Source: Variovorax sp. 54
GTDB taxonomy: Bacteria; Pseudomonadota; Gammaproteobacteria; Burkholderiales; Burkholderiaceae_C
Direction: 5' to 3'
Length of the DNA stretch: 64,000 nucleotides
Assembly (NCBI RefSeq): GCF_002754375.1
Contig: NZ_PEFF01000001.1
Span: 3,120,501 to 3,184,500 of the forward strand
Both the position numbers and the translations under genes were made by a program. The notes beneath the pieces are model-generated. The model was not told where the DNA came from. It worked only from the letters and a program-made list of their open reading frames with translations, and did not search any database. Positions 9,808-18,629 of this stretch are shown here, piece after piece; positions within the stretch are counted from its first letter, which is position 1; every line of letters begins with the position of its first letter.

Positions 9808-9842
9808 ATATGCACACATGCGTGTGCGCGCGTGTGCACGCG
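9808..9842. other. 35-nt perfect purine-pyrimidine alternation (Z-DNA-prone) in SET/topB promoter interval
   Basis: From 9808 to 9842 every base alternates purine and pyrimidine, mostly GC/GT/AC steps. It also carries a 7-bp inverted repeat, TGCACAC (9811-9817) and GTGTGCA (9832-9838). Such tracts adopt left-handed Z-DNA or cruciforms under negative supercoiling. It sits in the 85-bp divergent interval between the SET methyltransferase and topoisomerase III genes. Confidence 0.75.
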
Positions 9843-9871
9843 GGAAGCCGCAGAGTATAGAGAGCCCTCAG

Positions 9872-12841
9872 ATGACAAAAACTTTGGTAATCGCAGAAAA
9901 GCCGTCGGTGGCCCAGGACATCGTCCGGGCCCTCACGCCGGTGGCCGGCAAGTTCGACAAACATGACGAGCATTTCGAGAACGACACCTACGTCGTGACC
10001 AGTGCCGTGGGTCACCTGGTCGAAATCCAGGCGCCGGAAGAATTCGACGTGAAGCGCGGCAAGTGGAGCTTCGCCAACCTGCCGGTGATTCCGCCGCACT
10101 TCGACCTCAAGCCGGTCGACAAGACGAAGACGCGCCTGAACGCCGTGGTCAAGCAGGCCAAGCGCAAGGACGTGACGCAGCTCATCAACGCCTGCGACGC
10201 GGGCCGCGAGGGCGAATTGATCTTCCGCCTCATCGAGCAGTACGCCGGCGGCAAGAGCCCGCTGGGCAAGCCGGTGAAGCGGCTGTGGCTGCAGTCGATG
10301 ACGCCGCAAGCCATTCGCGACGGCTTCGACCAGCTGCGCACCGAGAAGCAGATGCAGGGCCTGGCCGACGCCGCGCGCTCGCGCTCCGAAGCCGACTGGC
10401 TGGTGGGCATCAACGGCACGCGCGCCATGACGGCGTTCAATTCGCGCGATGGCGGCTTCTTCCTCACGACCGTGGGCCGCGTGCAGACGCCGACGCTGTC
10501 GGTGGTGGTGGAGCGCGAAGAACAGATCCGCAAGTTCGTCTCGCGCAACTACTGGGAAGTGCACGGCAGCTTCGCGGCCGAGGCCGGCCAGTACCCGGGC
10601 AAGTGGTTCAACCCCGACTGGAAGAAGGCCAATGCGCCGCTGCTGGCCAACGGCGAGCCCGATGCCGAGCAGCGCGCCGACCGTGTGTGGAGTGAGCAGG
10701 AAGCCCGTGCCATCGCCGACGCCTCGCGCGGCAAGCCCGCCACGGTCACCGAAGAGAGCAAGCCCACCACGCAGGCCTCGCCCGCGCTGTTCGACCTGAC
10801 CTCGCTGCAGCGCGAGGCCAACGGCCGCTTCGGCTTCAGCGCCAAGACCACGCTCGCACTGGCCCAGAGCCTGTACGAACGCCACAAGGCGCTGACCTAC
10901 CCGCGTACCGATTCGCGCGCGCTGCCGGAAGACTACCTGCCGGTCGTCAAGCAGACCATGGAGATGCTCGCCGACAGCGGCATGAAGCACCTGGCGCCGT
11001 TCGCCAAGCAGGCGGTCGACGGCAACTACGTCAAGCCGAACAAGCGCATCTTCGACAACGCCAAGGTGTCGGATCACTTCGCCATCATCCCGACGCTGCA
11101 GGCCCCGAGCGGCCTGAGCGAAGCCGAGCAGAAGCTGTATGACTTCGTGGTGCGCCGCTTCCTGTCGGTGTTCTTCCCGAGCGCCGAGCACCAGGTGACC
11201 ACGCGCATCAGCACGGTCGAGCAGGGCGGCAGGAAGTACCCCTTCCGCACCGACGGCAAGGTGCTGGTGAAGCCGGGCTGGCTCGCCATCTACGGCAAGG
11301 AAGCGCAAGACGACGAGAAGGAAGACGACAAGGACGGCAAGCGCCTCGTGCCGGTGAAGCCGGGCGAGATCGTGAACACCGAGTCGGCCGACCTCAAGGG
11401 CCTGAAGACGCGCCCGCCCGCACGCTATTCGGAAGCCACGCTGCTGGGCGCCATGGAAGGCGCCGGCAAGACCATCGACGACGACGAGCTGCGCGAGGCC
11501 ATGCAGGAGAAGGGCCTGGGCACGCCAGCCACGCGCGCGGCCACCATCGAAGGGCTGATCGCCGAGAAGTACATGCTGCGCGAAGGCCGCGAACTCATTC
11601 CGACCGCCAAGGCCTTCCAGCTCATGACGCTGCTGCGCGGCCTGGGCGTGGAAGAACTCTCCAAGGCCGAGCTCACGGGCGAGTGGGAGTACAAGCTCGC
11701 GCAGATGGAGAAGGGCGCGCTCAGCCGCGACGCCTTCATGCGCGAGATCGCCGAGATGACGGAGCACATCGTCAAGAAGGCCAAGGAGTACGACCGCGAC
11801 ACCGTGCCCGGCGACTACGCCACGCTCGCCACGCCCTGCCCGAACTGCGGCGGCGTGGTGAAGGAAAACTACCGCCGCTACGGCTGCACCGGCAAGAGCG
11901 GCACGGGCGAAGACGCCTGCGGCTTCTCGTTCGGCAAGTCGCCGGCCGGGCGCACCTTCGAGGTGGTCGAGGCCGAGGCGTTGGTGCGCGACAAGCACAT
12001 CGGCCCGCTCGACGGCTTCCGCTCCAAGGCGGGCTGGCCCTTCACGGCCGAGATCATCCTCAAGTACGACGAGGAAGAAGCGAAGAACTGGAAGCTCGAA
12101 TTCGACTTCGGCGACGACAAGAACGCCGAGAGCGGCGAGATCGTCGACTTCAGCGCTCAGGACACCGTGGGCCCCTGCCCGGTGTGCGGCGCGCCGGTGT
12201 TCGATCACGGCAGCAACTACGTCTGCGAGAAGTCGGTGCCCACGAACGAGCAGCCGACGCCGAGCTGCACCTTCAAGACCGGCAAGATCATCCTGCAGCA
12301 GCCGGTGGAGCGCGACCAGATGGAAAAGCTGCTCGCCACCGGCAAGACCGACCTGCTCGACAAGTTCGTGTCGATGCGCACGCGCCGCGCCTTCAAGGCC
12401 TTCCTGACCTGGAACAAGGACGAGGGCAAGGTGACCTTCGAATTCGCACCGCGCGAAGGCGGCAGCAAGTTCCCGCCGCGCAAGACCTTCGGCAAGCCGG
12501 CCGCGAAAACCGCGGCGGCCAAGAAGGTTGCGGCGAAGAAGACGCCCGCCGCCAAGAAGGCACCGGCCGAGAAGAAGGCGGCCAAGCCGCGCAAGCCGGG
12601 TGCGGGCCTCAAGCCCAGCGACTCGCTGGCCGCGGTGATCGGCGCCGAACCGGTGGCGCGCACCGAGGTCATCAAGAAGCTGTGGGACTACATCAAGGCC
12701 AACGGCCTGCAGGACGCGACCAACAAGCGCGCGATCAACGCCGACGCCAAGCTGAAGCCGGTGTTCGGCAAGGACCAGGTGACGATGTTCGAACTCGCGG
12801 GCATCGTGGGCAAGCACCTCTCGGCGCCCGACGCGGCCTGA
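9872..12841 (+). CDS. topB: DNA topoisomerase III with H1-like tail and SWIB domain
   Basis: 989-aa type IA topoisomerase; decatenates and relaxes single-stranded or hemicatenated DNA. TOPRIM at the N-terminus (VIAEKPSVAQDIVRAL) and acidic NACDAGREGELIFR; catalytic tyrosine Y343 in LTYPRTDSRALP. Two zinc-ribbon-like parts follow (CPNCGGVV...; CPVCGAPV...). Unusual end: residues ~875-910 are an Ala/Lys-rich H1-like linker (AAKKVAAKKTPAAKK), then a SWIB/MDM2-like domain ~913-987 (RTEVIKKLWDYIKANGLQD ... VFGKDQVTMFEL). I chose the ATG at 9872, where the family's MTKTLVIAEK begins. Divergent from the SET gene; a Bug gene follows six bases downstream. Confidence 0.96.
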   Translation: MTKTLVIAEKPSVAQDIVRALTPVAGKFDKHDEHFENDTYVVTSAVGHLVEIQAPEEFDVKRGKWSFANLPVIPPHFDLKPVDKTKTRLNAVVKQAKRKDVTQLINACDAGREGELIFRLIEQYAGGKSPLGKPVKRLWLQSMTPQAIRDGFDQLRTEKQMQGLADAARSRSEADWLVGINGTRAMTAFNSRDGGFFLTTVGRVQTPTLSVVVEREEQIRKFVSRNYWEVHGSFAAEAGQYPGKWFNPDWKKANAPLLANGEPDAEQRADRVWSEQEARAIADASRGKPATVTEESKPTTQASPALFDLTSLQREANGRFGFSAKTTLALAQSLYERHKALTYPRTDSRALPEDYLPVVKQTMEMLADSGMKHLAPFAKQAVDGNYVKPNKRIFDNAKVSDHFAIIPTLQAPSGLSEAEQKLYDFVVRRFLSVFFPSAEHQVTTRISTVEQGGRKYPFRTDGKVLVKPGWLAIYGKEAQDDEKEDDKDGKRLVPVKPGEIVNTESADLKGLKTRPPARYSEATLLGAMEGAGKTIDDDELREAMQEKGLGTPATRAATIEGLIAEKYMLREGRELIPTAKAFQLMTLLRGLGVEELSKAELTGEWEYKLAQMEKGALSRDAFMREIAEMTEHIVKKAKEYDRDTVPGDYATLATPCPNCGGVVKENYRRYGCTGKSGTGEDACGFSFGKSPAGRTFEVVEAEALVRDKHIGPLDGFRSKAGWPFTAEIILKYDEEEAKNWKLEFDFGDDKNAESGEIVDFSAQDTVGPCPVCGAPVFDHGSNYVCEKSVPTNEQPTPSCTFKTGKIILQQPVERDQMEKLLATGKTDLLDKFVSMRTRRAFKAFLTWNKDEGKVTFEFAPREGGSKFPPRKTFGKPAAKTAAAKKVAAKKTPAAKKAPAEKKAAKPRKPGAGLKPSDSLAAVIGAEPVARTEVIKKLWDYIKANGLQDATNKRAINADAKLKPVFGKDQVTMFELAGIVGKHLSAPDAA

Positions 12842-12847
12842 CGACGC

Positions 12848-13831
12848 ATGCAGCGCAGACACCTCGCCACCGCGCTGGCCGCAGCAGCCATGCTGCTGGG
12901 CGGCGCGGGCCTGGCCCAGGCCGCCGCGTGGCCTGACAAGCCCGTCAAGCTGGTCGTGCCTTTCCCACCGGGACAGGCCACCGACATCTTTGCCCGCGCG
13001 CTCGCCGAACAGCTCGGCAAGCGGCTGGGCCAGCCCGTGATCGTCGACAACAAGGCGGGCGCGGGCAGCAACATTGGCACCGAGTTCGTGGTGCGCGCGC
13101 CGCCCGACGGCTACACGCTCGTGGTGGCCGGCAGCGCGATGGCGGTGAACCAGACGCTCTACGCCAAGCCGGGCTTCGACCCGCGCAAGGACCTCGTCGG
13201 CATCTCCCTGATCGCGAAGGTGCCGCTGGTGTTCCTGGCGACGCCCGAGAGCGGCATCCGCACGCTGGCCGACCTCACGGCGCGCGCCAAGGCCGAGCCC
13301 GGCAAGCTGAGCTACGCGAGCGCCGGCATCGGCGGCACGCAGCACCTGTCGGGCGAGATGGTCAAGTCGGCGGCGCATGTGTTCATCACGCACATTCCGT
13401 ACCGCGGCAGCGGGCCGGCGCAGGCGGATTTCCTGGGCAACCAGGTGCCGCTGATGGTCGACTCGGTGACGGCCGCGCTGCCGCACATCAAGTCGGGCAA
13501 GGCGGTTCCGCTGGCGGTGACGTCGGCCACGCGCTCGTCGCAACTGCCCGAGGTGCCCGCCGTGCGCGAGACCGGCGTGGCCGGCACGAAGAACTTCGAG
13601 GCCGTGGGCTGGCTCGGCCTGATGGCCCCGCGCGGCACGCCGCCCGAGATCGTGGCGCGGCTGAACCACGAAGTGACCGACATCCTGAAGAGCGAGCAGA
13701 TGGCGCGCTTCATCCGCGACCGGGGCTCCGAGCCGGCGCCGACGACCGGCGCCGAGTTCGACCGCTTCGTGGCGAGCGAGATCGGGCTCTGGGGTGCGGC
13801 GGTGAAGGCTTCGGGCGCCAAGCCCGAGTAA
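12848..13831 (+). CDS. Bug-family periplasmic substrate-binding protein (TctC-like)
   Basis: 327-aa secreted solute receptor of the tripartite tricarboxylate transporter family, which is greatly expanded in Burkholderiales. Signal peptide residues 1-~25 ([16 protein letters not shown]). Mature part has the family hallmarks [34 protein letters not shown] and [16 protein letters not shown]. Ligands are usually carboxylates, not predictable here. No membrane TctAB genes are present. It starts six bases after topB, probably read through from it, and converges with the LysR gene at 13865. Confidence 0.92.
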   Translation: MQRRHLATALAAAAMLLGGAGLAQAAAWPDKPVKLVVPFPPGQATDIFARALAEQLGKRLGQPVIVDNKAGAGSNIGTEFVVRAPPDGYTLVVAGSAMAVNQTLYAKPGFDPRKDLVGISLIAKVPLVFLATPESGIRTLADLTARAKAEPGKLSYASAGIGGTQHLSGEMVKSAAHVFITHIPYRGSGPAQADFLGNQVPLMVDSVTAALPHIKSGKAVPLAVTSATRSSQLPEVPAVRETGVAGTKNFEAVGWLGLMAPRGTPPEIVARLNHEVTDILKSEQMARFIRDRGSEPAPTTGAEFDRFVASEIGLWGAAVKASGAKPE

Positions 13832-13864
13832 CCGTCAACGAGCCCGCGGCCCGGTGCGCGCCGC

Positions 13865-14800
13865 TCAGGCCAACGCGGCCGGCGGCAGCGCCGTCGCTTC
13901 CCCGCTGCGGTCGACTTCGGCCAGCAGCCAGTTGCGGAAATGATCGAGCGTGGCCAGCTGGCCGCGCCCCTCGGGGTAGCAGAACCAGTAGCCCTCGCTG
14001 CCCCGGTAGCCGCCGTGGGGCAGCGGCTCTTCCACCAACCCCGACGTGATCTCGTCCTGCACCAGGCAGCGCGGCACCAGCGCCACGCCCATGCCGGCCA
14101 TGACGGCGCGGATCATGGTCTGGAACTGGTCGAACTGCAGGCCGGCCAGCGGGTCGAGCCCGCGCACGCCGTGCGCCTCGCTCCAGTGCAGCCACGACTG
14201 GGGCACGCTCACGTGGCGCAGCAGGGTGCAGCGCGCCACGTCCTGCGGCGTGCGGATGGCGGCCTCGGCCTGCGCGGCGCGCGGAGCGATGAGCGCCACG
14301 TCCTGCCCCGCGAGGTAGTGCGAGCGCGCGCCGGGCCAGTGGCCGTCGCCGAACAGGATGGCGCAGTCGAGCTCGGGCCGCTCGAAGTCGTAGCCGTGCA
14401 CGAAGGGCACGAAATGCAGCGTGATCTGCGGGTGCCGTTGCTGGAAATCGGGCAGGCGTGGAATCAGCCACTTGGCGCCGAAGGTGGGCAGCGTCGACAG
14501 GTGCAGCGCACCGCCACCGTCGCCGCTGGTGATGAGCTCCAGCGTGGCCGCCTCCAGCTGCGCCAGCAGGGCGCGCACCGCCTTCTCGTAGCGCTCGCCG
14601 GCCGGTGTGAGCGCCAGGCGCTTGCGGCTGCGCTCGAACAGCGGCGCGCCGATCCAGCGCTCGAGCTCCTGCACCTGCTTGCTCACCGCGCCCTGCGTGA
14701 GGTGCAGCGCCTCGGCCGCGCGCGACACACCCCCGAAGCGCACCACGGTGGAGAAGGCGCGCAGCAGGTTCAGGGGCGGGTTGAGGCGTCGCAGCGGCAT
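13865..14800 (-). CDS. LysR-family regulator (GcvA-like)
   Basis: 311 aa. N-terminal winged helix at residues ~8-66 with the typical LRAFSTVVRFGGVSRAAEALH and LTQGAVSKQVQELE segments; then the effector-binding domain (TLPTFGAKWLIPRLPDFQQRHP), characteristic of GcvA-like regulators. I chose the ATG at 14800; an ATG at 14812 is possible. It is divergent from a Bug gene and deformylase gene (14910-16766), and two matched inverted repeats lie in the shared interval, so it most likely controls that operon. Confidence 0.92.
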   Translation of the reverse strand: MPLRRLNPPLNLLRAFSTVVRFGGVSRAAEALHLTQGAVSKQVQELERWIGAPLFERSRKRLALTPAGERYEKAVRALLAQLEAATLELITSGDGGGALHLSTLPTFGAKWLIPRLPDFQQRHPQITLHFVPFVHGYDFERPELDCAILFGDGHWPGARSHYLAGQDVALIAPRAAQAEAAIRTPQDVARCTLLRHVSVPQSWLHWSEAHGVRGLDPLAGLQFDQFQTMIRAVMAGMGVALVPRCLVQDEITSGLVEEPLPHGGYRGSEGYWFCYPEGRGQLATLDHFRNWLLAEVDRSGEATALPPAALA

Positions 14801-14817
14801 GGGGGAGCCCATCAAGT

Positions 14818-14848
14818 CATTCCAGATTGGAATGATATCGGGTATATC
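14818..14848. promoter_or_regulatory. Twin inverted repeats, likely LysR operator
   Basis: Two adjacent palindromes share one architecture: CATTCC-N5-GGAATG (14818-14834) and GATAT-N5-ATATC (14834-14848). They lie between the LysR start (14800) and the Bug start (14910). The arms and spacing fit LysR recognition and activation sites. Assignment is by position. Confidence 0.55.
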
Positions 14849-14909
14849 CTTTGCTTCAGGTGAGCTGCATATCTGCACATTCACTCATCGTTCCATTGGA
14901 AGAACCCTC

Positions 14910-15872
14910 ATGCAACGTCGTCATCTCCTCTCCCTCCTGGCCGCCGCTTCTTTCGCCCCAGGAATATCCTTTGCCCAAGGCAAGCCGATCCGCCTGGTCG
15001 TGCCTTTCCCGCCCGGTGGCGCCACCGACATCACGGCCCGCGTGCTGTCCGAGCCCCTGGCCAAGATCCTCCAGCAGCCCGTGGTGATCGACAACCGCGC
15101 CGGCGCGGGCGGCTCGATCGGCATGGCCGAGCTGGCACGCGCCGCACCCGACGGCCTGACCTTCGGCGTGGCCACGCTGTCCACGCACGGCGTGAACCCG
15201 GCCGTGTACCAGAAGCTGCCCTACGACCCGATCAAGGGCTTCACGGCCGTGACCGAGCTGGTGAAGGCACCGGGCGTGATCGTCATCAACCCGGCCGTGC
15301 TGCCGGTCGGCAGCTTCGCGGAACTCGTGAAGTACCTGAAGGCCAACCCCGGCAAGGTGTCGTACGCCTCGCCGGGCAACGGCACCATCGGCCACATGTG
15401 GGGCGAGCTGTTCAAGAGCAGCACCGGAACCTCGATGGTGCACATCCCCTACCGCGGTGCGGGCCCGGCCATCAACGACGTGCTCGCGGGCCAGGTGCCG
15501 GTGTACTTCGACCAGGTGGCCTCGTCGCTGCCGCACGTGAAGGCCGGCAAGCTGAAGGCGCTGGCCGTGTCCTGGAGCGGCCGCCTCGACGTGCTGCCCG
15601 AGGTGCCGACCTACGGCGAACTGGGCTACGCGGCCAGCAACGACCCGTCGTGGTTCGGCATGATCGCGCCCGCCGGCACGCCGCCCGAGCTGGTGCTGCG
15701 CATGCAGCAGGCCGTGGCCACCGCGCTGAAGGACCCCGCGGTGCGCGAGCGCCTGGCGCTGCAGGGGCTGTACGCCTCGGGCACCACGCCGGCCGAGTTC
15801 ACGAAGCAGATCGCGAGCGAGATCGAGAAGATGAAGAAGGTGGCCGCCTTCGCGCGCATCCGACTGGACTGA
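14910..15872 (+). CDS. Bug-family periplasmic substrate-binding protein
   Basis: 320-aa secreted receptor. Signal peptide MQRRHLLSLLAAASFAPG..SFAQ; mature start [21 protein letters not shown]. Other hallmarks: VVIDNRAGAGGSIGMAEL, YRGAGPAINDVLAGQVPVYFD. Twelve bases separate it from the N-formylglutamate deformylase gene, so the two are probably one operon, and the ligand could be a formylglutamate-like or related carboxylate; that is inference. Regulated presumably by the divergent LysR. Confidence 0.93.
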   Translation: MQRRHLLSLLAAASFAPGISFAQGKPIRLVVPFPPGGATDITARVLSEPLAKILQQPVVIDNRAGAGGSIGMAELARAAPDGLTFGVATLSTHGVNPAVYQKLPYDPIKGFTAVTELVKAPGVIVINPAVLPVGSFAELVKYLKANPGKVSYASPGNGTIGHMWGELFKSSTGTSMVHIPYRGAGPAINDVLAGQVPVYFDQVASSLPHVKAGKLKALAVSWSGRLDVLPEVPTYGELGYAASNDPSWFGMIAPAGTPPELVLRMQQAVATALKDPAVRERLALQGLYASGTTPAEFTKQIASEIEKMKKVAAFARIRLD

Positions 15873-15884
15873 CCGACCCTGCCT

Positions 15885-16766
15885 ATGCATCCAGTTCTGA
15901 AACTGATTCAAACCCGCGCCCAGGTGACCAGCGTCGCCGGGCACACCCCGCTGGTGCTGGACTCGCCGCACAGCGGCACCGTCTACCCGGAAGACTTCCG
16001 GCCCGTGTGCGACCTCGCCACGCTGCGCCGGGCCGAGGACACTCACGTCGAGAAGCTCTACGCCTTCGCGAGCGACACGGGCGCCGCCTGGGTCGAGGCG
16101 CACTTTCCGCGCAGCTATCTCGACGCCAACCGCGACATGACCGAGGTCGACACCACCATGCTCGACGGCCCGTGGACCGAGCCGGTGTCGACCGACCCGC
16201 GCGTGCTGTCCAAAGTGCGCCTGGGCAAGGGCCTGATCTGGAAGCTCACCGACGAAGGCCTGCCGATCTACGACCGGCCGCTCACGGTGGCCGAGGTGCG
16301 CCAGCGCATCGACCAGTGCTGGCGCCCGTACCACGCGGCGGTGGCGCAGGCCATCGACGACGCGCATGCGCGGCACGGCTACAGCATCCACATCAACTGC
16401 CACTCGATGCCGGCCATTGCGGGCAGCCACGCCACCGACTTCCCGGGGCTGGCGCACGCCGACTTCGTGATCGGCGACCGCGACGGCAGCACGGCCGACC
16501 CGGCGCTGTCGCAGCAGCTGTGCGCGCACCTGCGCGCACGCGGCTACAGCGTGGACTACAACCACCCGTACAAAGGCGTAGAGCTGGTACGCCGGCACGG
16601 CAACCCGGCGGCGAACCGGCACAGCATCCAGGTCGAGATCAACCGCAAGCTCTACATGGACGAGGCCACGCTGGCGCTCGACGAAGGCGGTGCGGCGCGG
16701 CTGCAGGTCGACCTGCGATCGATGGTCGAGATGCTGCTGGCGACCGACCCGCGCATCGCAAGCTGA
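15885..16766 (+). CDS. hutG: N-formylglutamate deformylase
   Basis: Hydrolyses N-formylglutamate to glutamate and formate, the last step of one histidine degradation branch. 293 aa. Seen: the family start PLVLDSPHSGTVYPEDF, DANRDMTEVDTTML, the catalytic HINCHSMPA and the ending QVEINRKLYMDE. No other hut genes are in the window, so it may serve another formyl-amino-acid route. It is the second gene after a Bug receptor. Confidence 0.9.
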   Translation: MHPVLKLIQTRAQVTSVAGHTPLVLDSPHSGTVYPEDFRPVCDLATLRRAEDTHVEKLYAFASDTGAAWVEAHFPRSYLDANRDMTEVDTTMLDGPWTEPVSTDPRVLSKVRLGKGLIWKLTDEGLPIYDRPLTVAEVRQRIDQCWRPYHAAVAQAIDDAHARHGYSIHINCHSMPAIAGSHATDFPGLAHADFVIGDRDGSTADPALSQQLCAHLRARGYSVDYNHPYKGVELVRRHGNPAANRHSIQVEINRKLYMDEATLALDEGGAARLQVDLRSMVEMLLATDPRIAS

Positions 16767-16861
16767 ACGACGCCGCCCCTGCGGCGGCTGGTGTCTTTGT
16801 TACAGGGCGGCCGGGGGCCGCGGCCTATAGTGGGACGTTCTTTGTTCTCTGGAGTCCTGCC

Positions 16862-17038
16862 GTGAAGTCGATCCTTGCCGCCCTCGCCGTCCTTGCGACC
16901 GGTCTGCTGGTCTCGGGCTGTGCCGGCACCGCGCCGTCGCCGTCTTCTTCCTCCACGTCTTCATCGGGCAGCGGCGTGACGGTGTTCGGCACCATCGACG
17001 CCGGCGTCAGCGGCACGACGAACAAGTCGTCGCGCTGA
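16862..17038 (+). CDS. Small secreted lipoprotein, 58 aa
   Basis: Starts with GTG at 16862, eight bases after a GGAG. A classic lipoprotein signal ends in the lipobox LVSGC (cysteine at residue ~20). The mature part is only about 38 residues: a Ser-rich spacer (PSSSSTSSS) followed by GVTVFGTIDAGVSGTTNKS. That last segment resembles the first strand of betaproteobacterial porins. Function unknown. It converges with the TetR gene at 17050. Confidence 0.65.
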   Translation: MKSILAALAVLATGLLVSGCAGTAPSPSSSSTSSSGSGVTVFGTIDAGVSGTTNKSSR

Positions 17039-17049
17039 GCGACCCCGCC

Positions 17050-17682
17050 TCAGGCGACCGTCGCCAGGTAGCCCCGCAGCGCATCACGCAGCTGGCGTGA
17101 CAGCGCCTGCAGGTCGGGCCGCCCGCCCGTGCCGAGGTGGGTGTGCGCGACCAGCCCGTAGATGATGGTCTGGCACACGCGCGCCGCTTCCTTCTTCTTC
17201 GGGCCATCGGCCCGCACGTCGCCCGCCGCGTCCAGCACGCCCACCCATTCGGCCACGAAGCGGTCGTACATCTTGCGGTAGGCCTCGGGGCTGGAGAGGT
17301 GGCGCTCCAGCAGATAGTGCGCACCCCAGGCCACGGGCTGCGCGCGGTGCGCGTCGAGCTGCGCATCGATCACCCCATCGACGATCTCGCGCCACGGCCG
17401 GCCTTCGTTCGCGGCCACGACGGCGCGCATGTCCAGCAGCAAGGCCTTGGAGCGCAGGTGCAGGCACACGCGCGCCAGGTCTTCCTTGTTCTCGAAGTAT
17501 TCGTAGAAGCTGCCCAGGCCCGTGCCCGCCACGGCCGCGATCTCGCGGATCGTGATGGCGGCGTAGCCCTTCTCGACCAAAAGCCGAACAAAGGCTTCCT
17601 GCAAGGCCTGCGAGGTGTGGCGCGCGCGGGACTGGCGCGGCTTCCTCCTCGGGGCGGCGGCGGGCGAGCGGGCGCCGGTCAT
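17050..17682 (-). CDS. TetR-family repressor of the acyl-CoA operon
   Basis: 210 aa. HTH near the N-terminus: VRLLVEKGYAAITIREIAAV followed by GTGLGSFYEYFENKEDL, the TetR recognition helix and hinge. The C-terminal domain (DRFVAEWVGVLDAAG) is the ligand/dimer part. I chose the ATG at 17682; an ATG at 17748 would add 22 residues. It is divergent from thioesterase, acyl-CoA dehydrogenase and ligase genes, the usual set for an acyl-CoA-responsive TetR. The intergenic 72 bp should contain its operator. Confidence 0.9.
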   Translation of the reverse strand: MTGARSPAAAPRRKPRQSRARHTSQALQEAFVRLLVEKGYAAITIREIAAVAGTGLGSFYEYFENKEDLARVCLHLRSKALLLDMRAVVAANEGRPWREIVDGVIDAQLDAHRAQPVAWGAHYLLERHLSSPEAYRKMYDRFVAEWVGVLDAAGDVRADGPKKKEAARVCQTIIYGLVAHTHLGTGGRPDLQALSRQLRDALRGYLATVA

Positions 17683-17754
17683 GGCCGCCGAACCCGAACA
17701 CCTCGCGGGCGGGTTGTTCCTAGAATTTTTGATCCCATCGAAAGGCATTCTGCA

Positions 17755-18591
17755 ATGACCTCGCACGACCGTGCCCCCGAGACAACGCCCCCCGCCGTCT
17801 ACACCGGCGAGGGCGACGCGTGGCAGCCCGACGCTCTCTCGCGCGGCCCGTGGGACCCACGCGCGCAACACGGCGGCGCACCCGCCGCACTGCTCGCGCA
17901 CATCGCCGAACGCGCCGCGCCCGGCCCCGGCTGGCAGCTGGCGCGGCTCACGCTCGAGCTGGTGAGGCCGGTGCCGGTGGCGCCGCTGGTCACGCGCACG
18001 CAGTCGCAAGCCTCGCGCGCCACGGTGCGCGTGGGCATCGACCTGCTCGCGGGCGACACGGTGGTGGCCCGCGCGCATGCGCTGCTGCTGAAGACGTCGC
18101 CGCTGACACTGCCGGCGAACCTGCCCACGGGCGATGCCCCACGCGAACTGCTGCCGCGGCCCGAAGACTGCACCGAGCGGCTGCGCATTCCCGGCCTGCC
18201 CGACGGGATCTCGTTCCACCAGACCGCCGTCGAATCGCGCCTGGCCCAGGGCGACATCGCGCAGCCCGGCGCGGGCGCCGCGTGGTTCCGGCTCGCGGTG
18301 CCGCTGGTGCGCGGCGTGGCCACCTCGCCCGCGATGCGCGCGGCGGCGGCGGCCGACTTCGGCAACGGCCTGAGCTGGGTGCTGCCGCCCACCGACTTCC
18401 TGTTCTCGAACGCCGACCTCAGCCTGAACCTGTTCCGCGTGCCCGAGGGCGAGTGGATCGGCCTGCGCGCCAGCACCGAGATGCACGCTGGCGGCGCAGG
18501 CCTCACCGTGTCCCACCTGTACGACACGCGTGGCCTGATCGGCCTCGCGACCCAGACGCTGGTGGTGCGCGAACGCGCCGCCACCGCCTGA
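17755..18591 (+). CDS. Acyl-CoA thioesterase-family protein (TesB-like double hotdog)
   Basis: 278 aa. Two hotdog halves are suggested: the first contains RGPWDPRAQHGGAPAALLAHIAERA and LTLELVRPVPVAPLVTRTQ, the second contains the DFLFSNADLSLNLFRVPEGEW and STEMHAGGAGLTVSHLYD strands. The family hydrolyses acyl-CoAs. First gene of an operon with an acyl-CoA dehydrogenase and an acyl-CoA ligase, divergent from the TetR gene. Chain length not predictable. Confidence 0.85.
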   Translation: MTSHDRAPETTPPAVYTGEGDAWQPDALSRGPWDPRAQHGGAPAALLAHIAERAAPGPGWQLARLTLELVRPVPVAPLVTRTQSQASRATVRVGIDLLAGDTVVARAHALLLKTSPLTLPANLPTGDAPRELLPRPEDCTERLRIPGLPDGISFHQTAVESRLAQGDIAQPGAGAAWFRLAVPLVRGVATSPAMRAAAAADFGNGLSWVLPPTDFLFSNADLSLNLFRVPEGEWIGLRASTEMHAGGAGLTVSHLYDTRGLIGLATQTLVVRERAATA

Positions 18592-18629
18592 ACACGCCCT
18601 CTCTTTCACCGCTTCACGGAGACCACGCC

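Noticed and set aside
9749..13669. 1306-codon open frame on the minus strand opposite topB
   Set aside because: It is a GC-rich shadow of topB; the composition is Arg/His/Gly/Leu-rich without a domain, while the plus strand has clear topoisomerase motifs.
14856..16622. 588-codon minus-strand frame opposite the Bug and deformylase genes
   Set aside because: Antisense shadow; the Bug and HutG-like protein motifs are on the plus strand.
16771..16800. CGCCGC-CCCT-GCGGCG stem as terminator after hutG
   Set aside because: The stem is strong but lacks a proper T-run, so I do not call a terminator.
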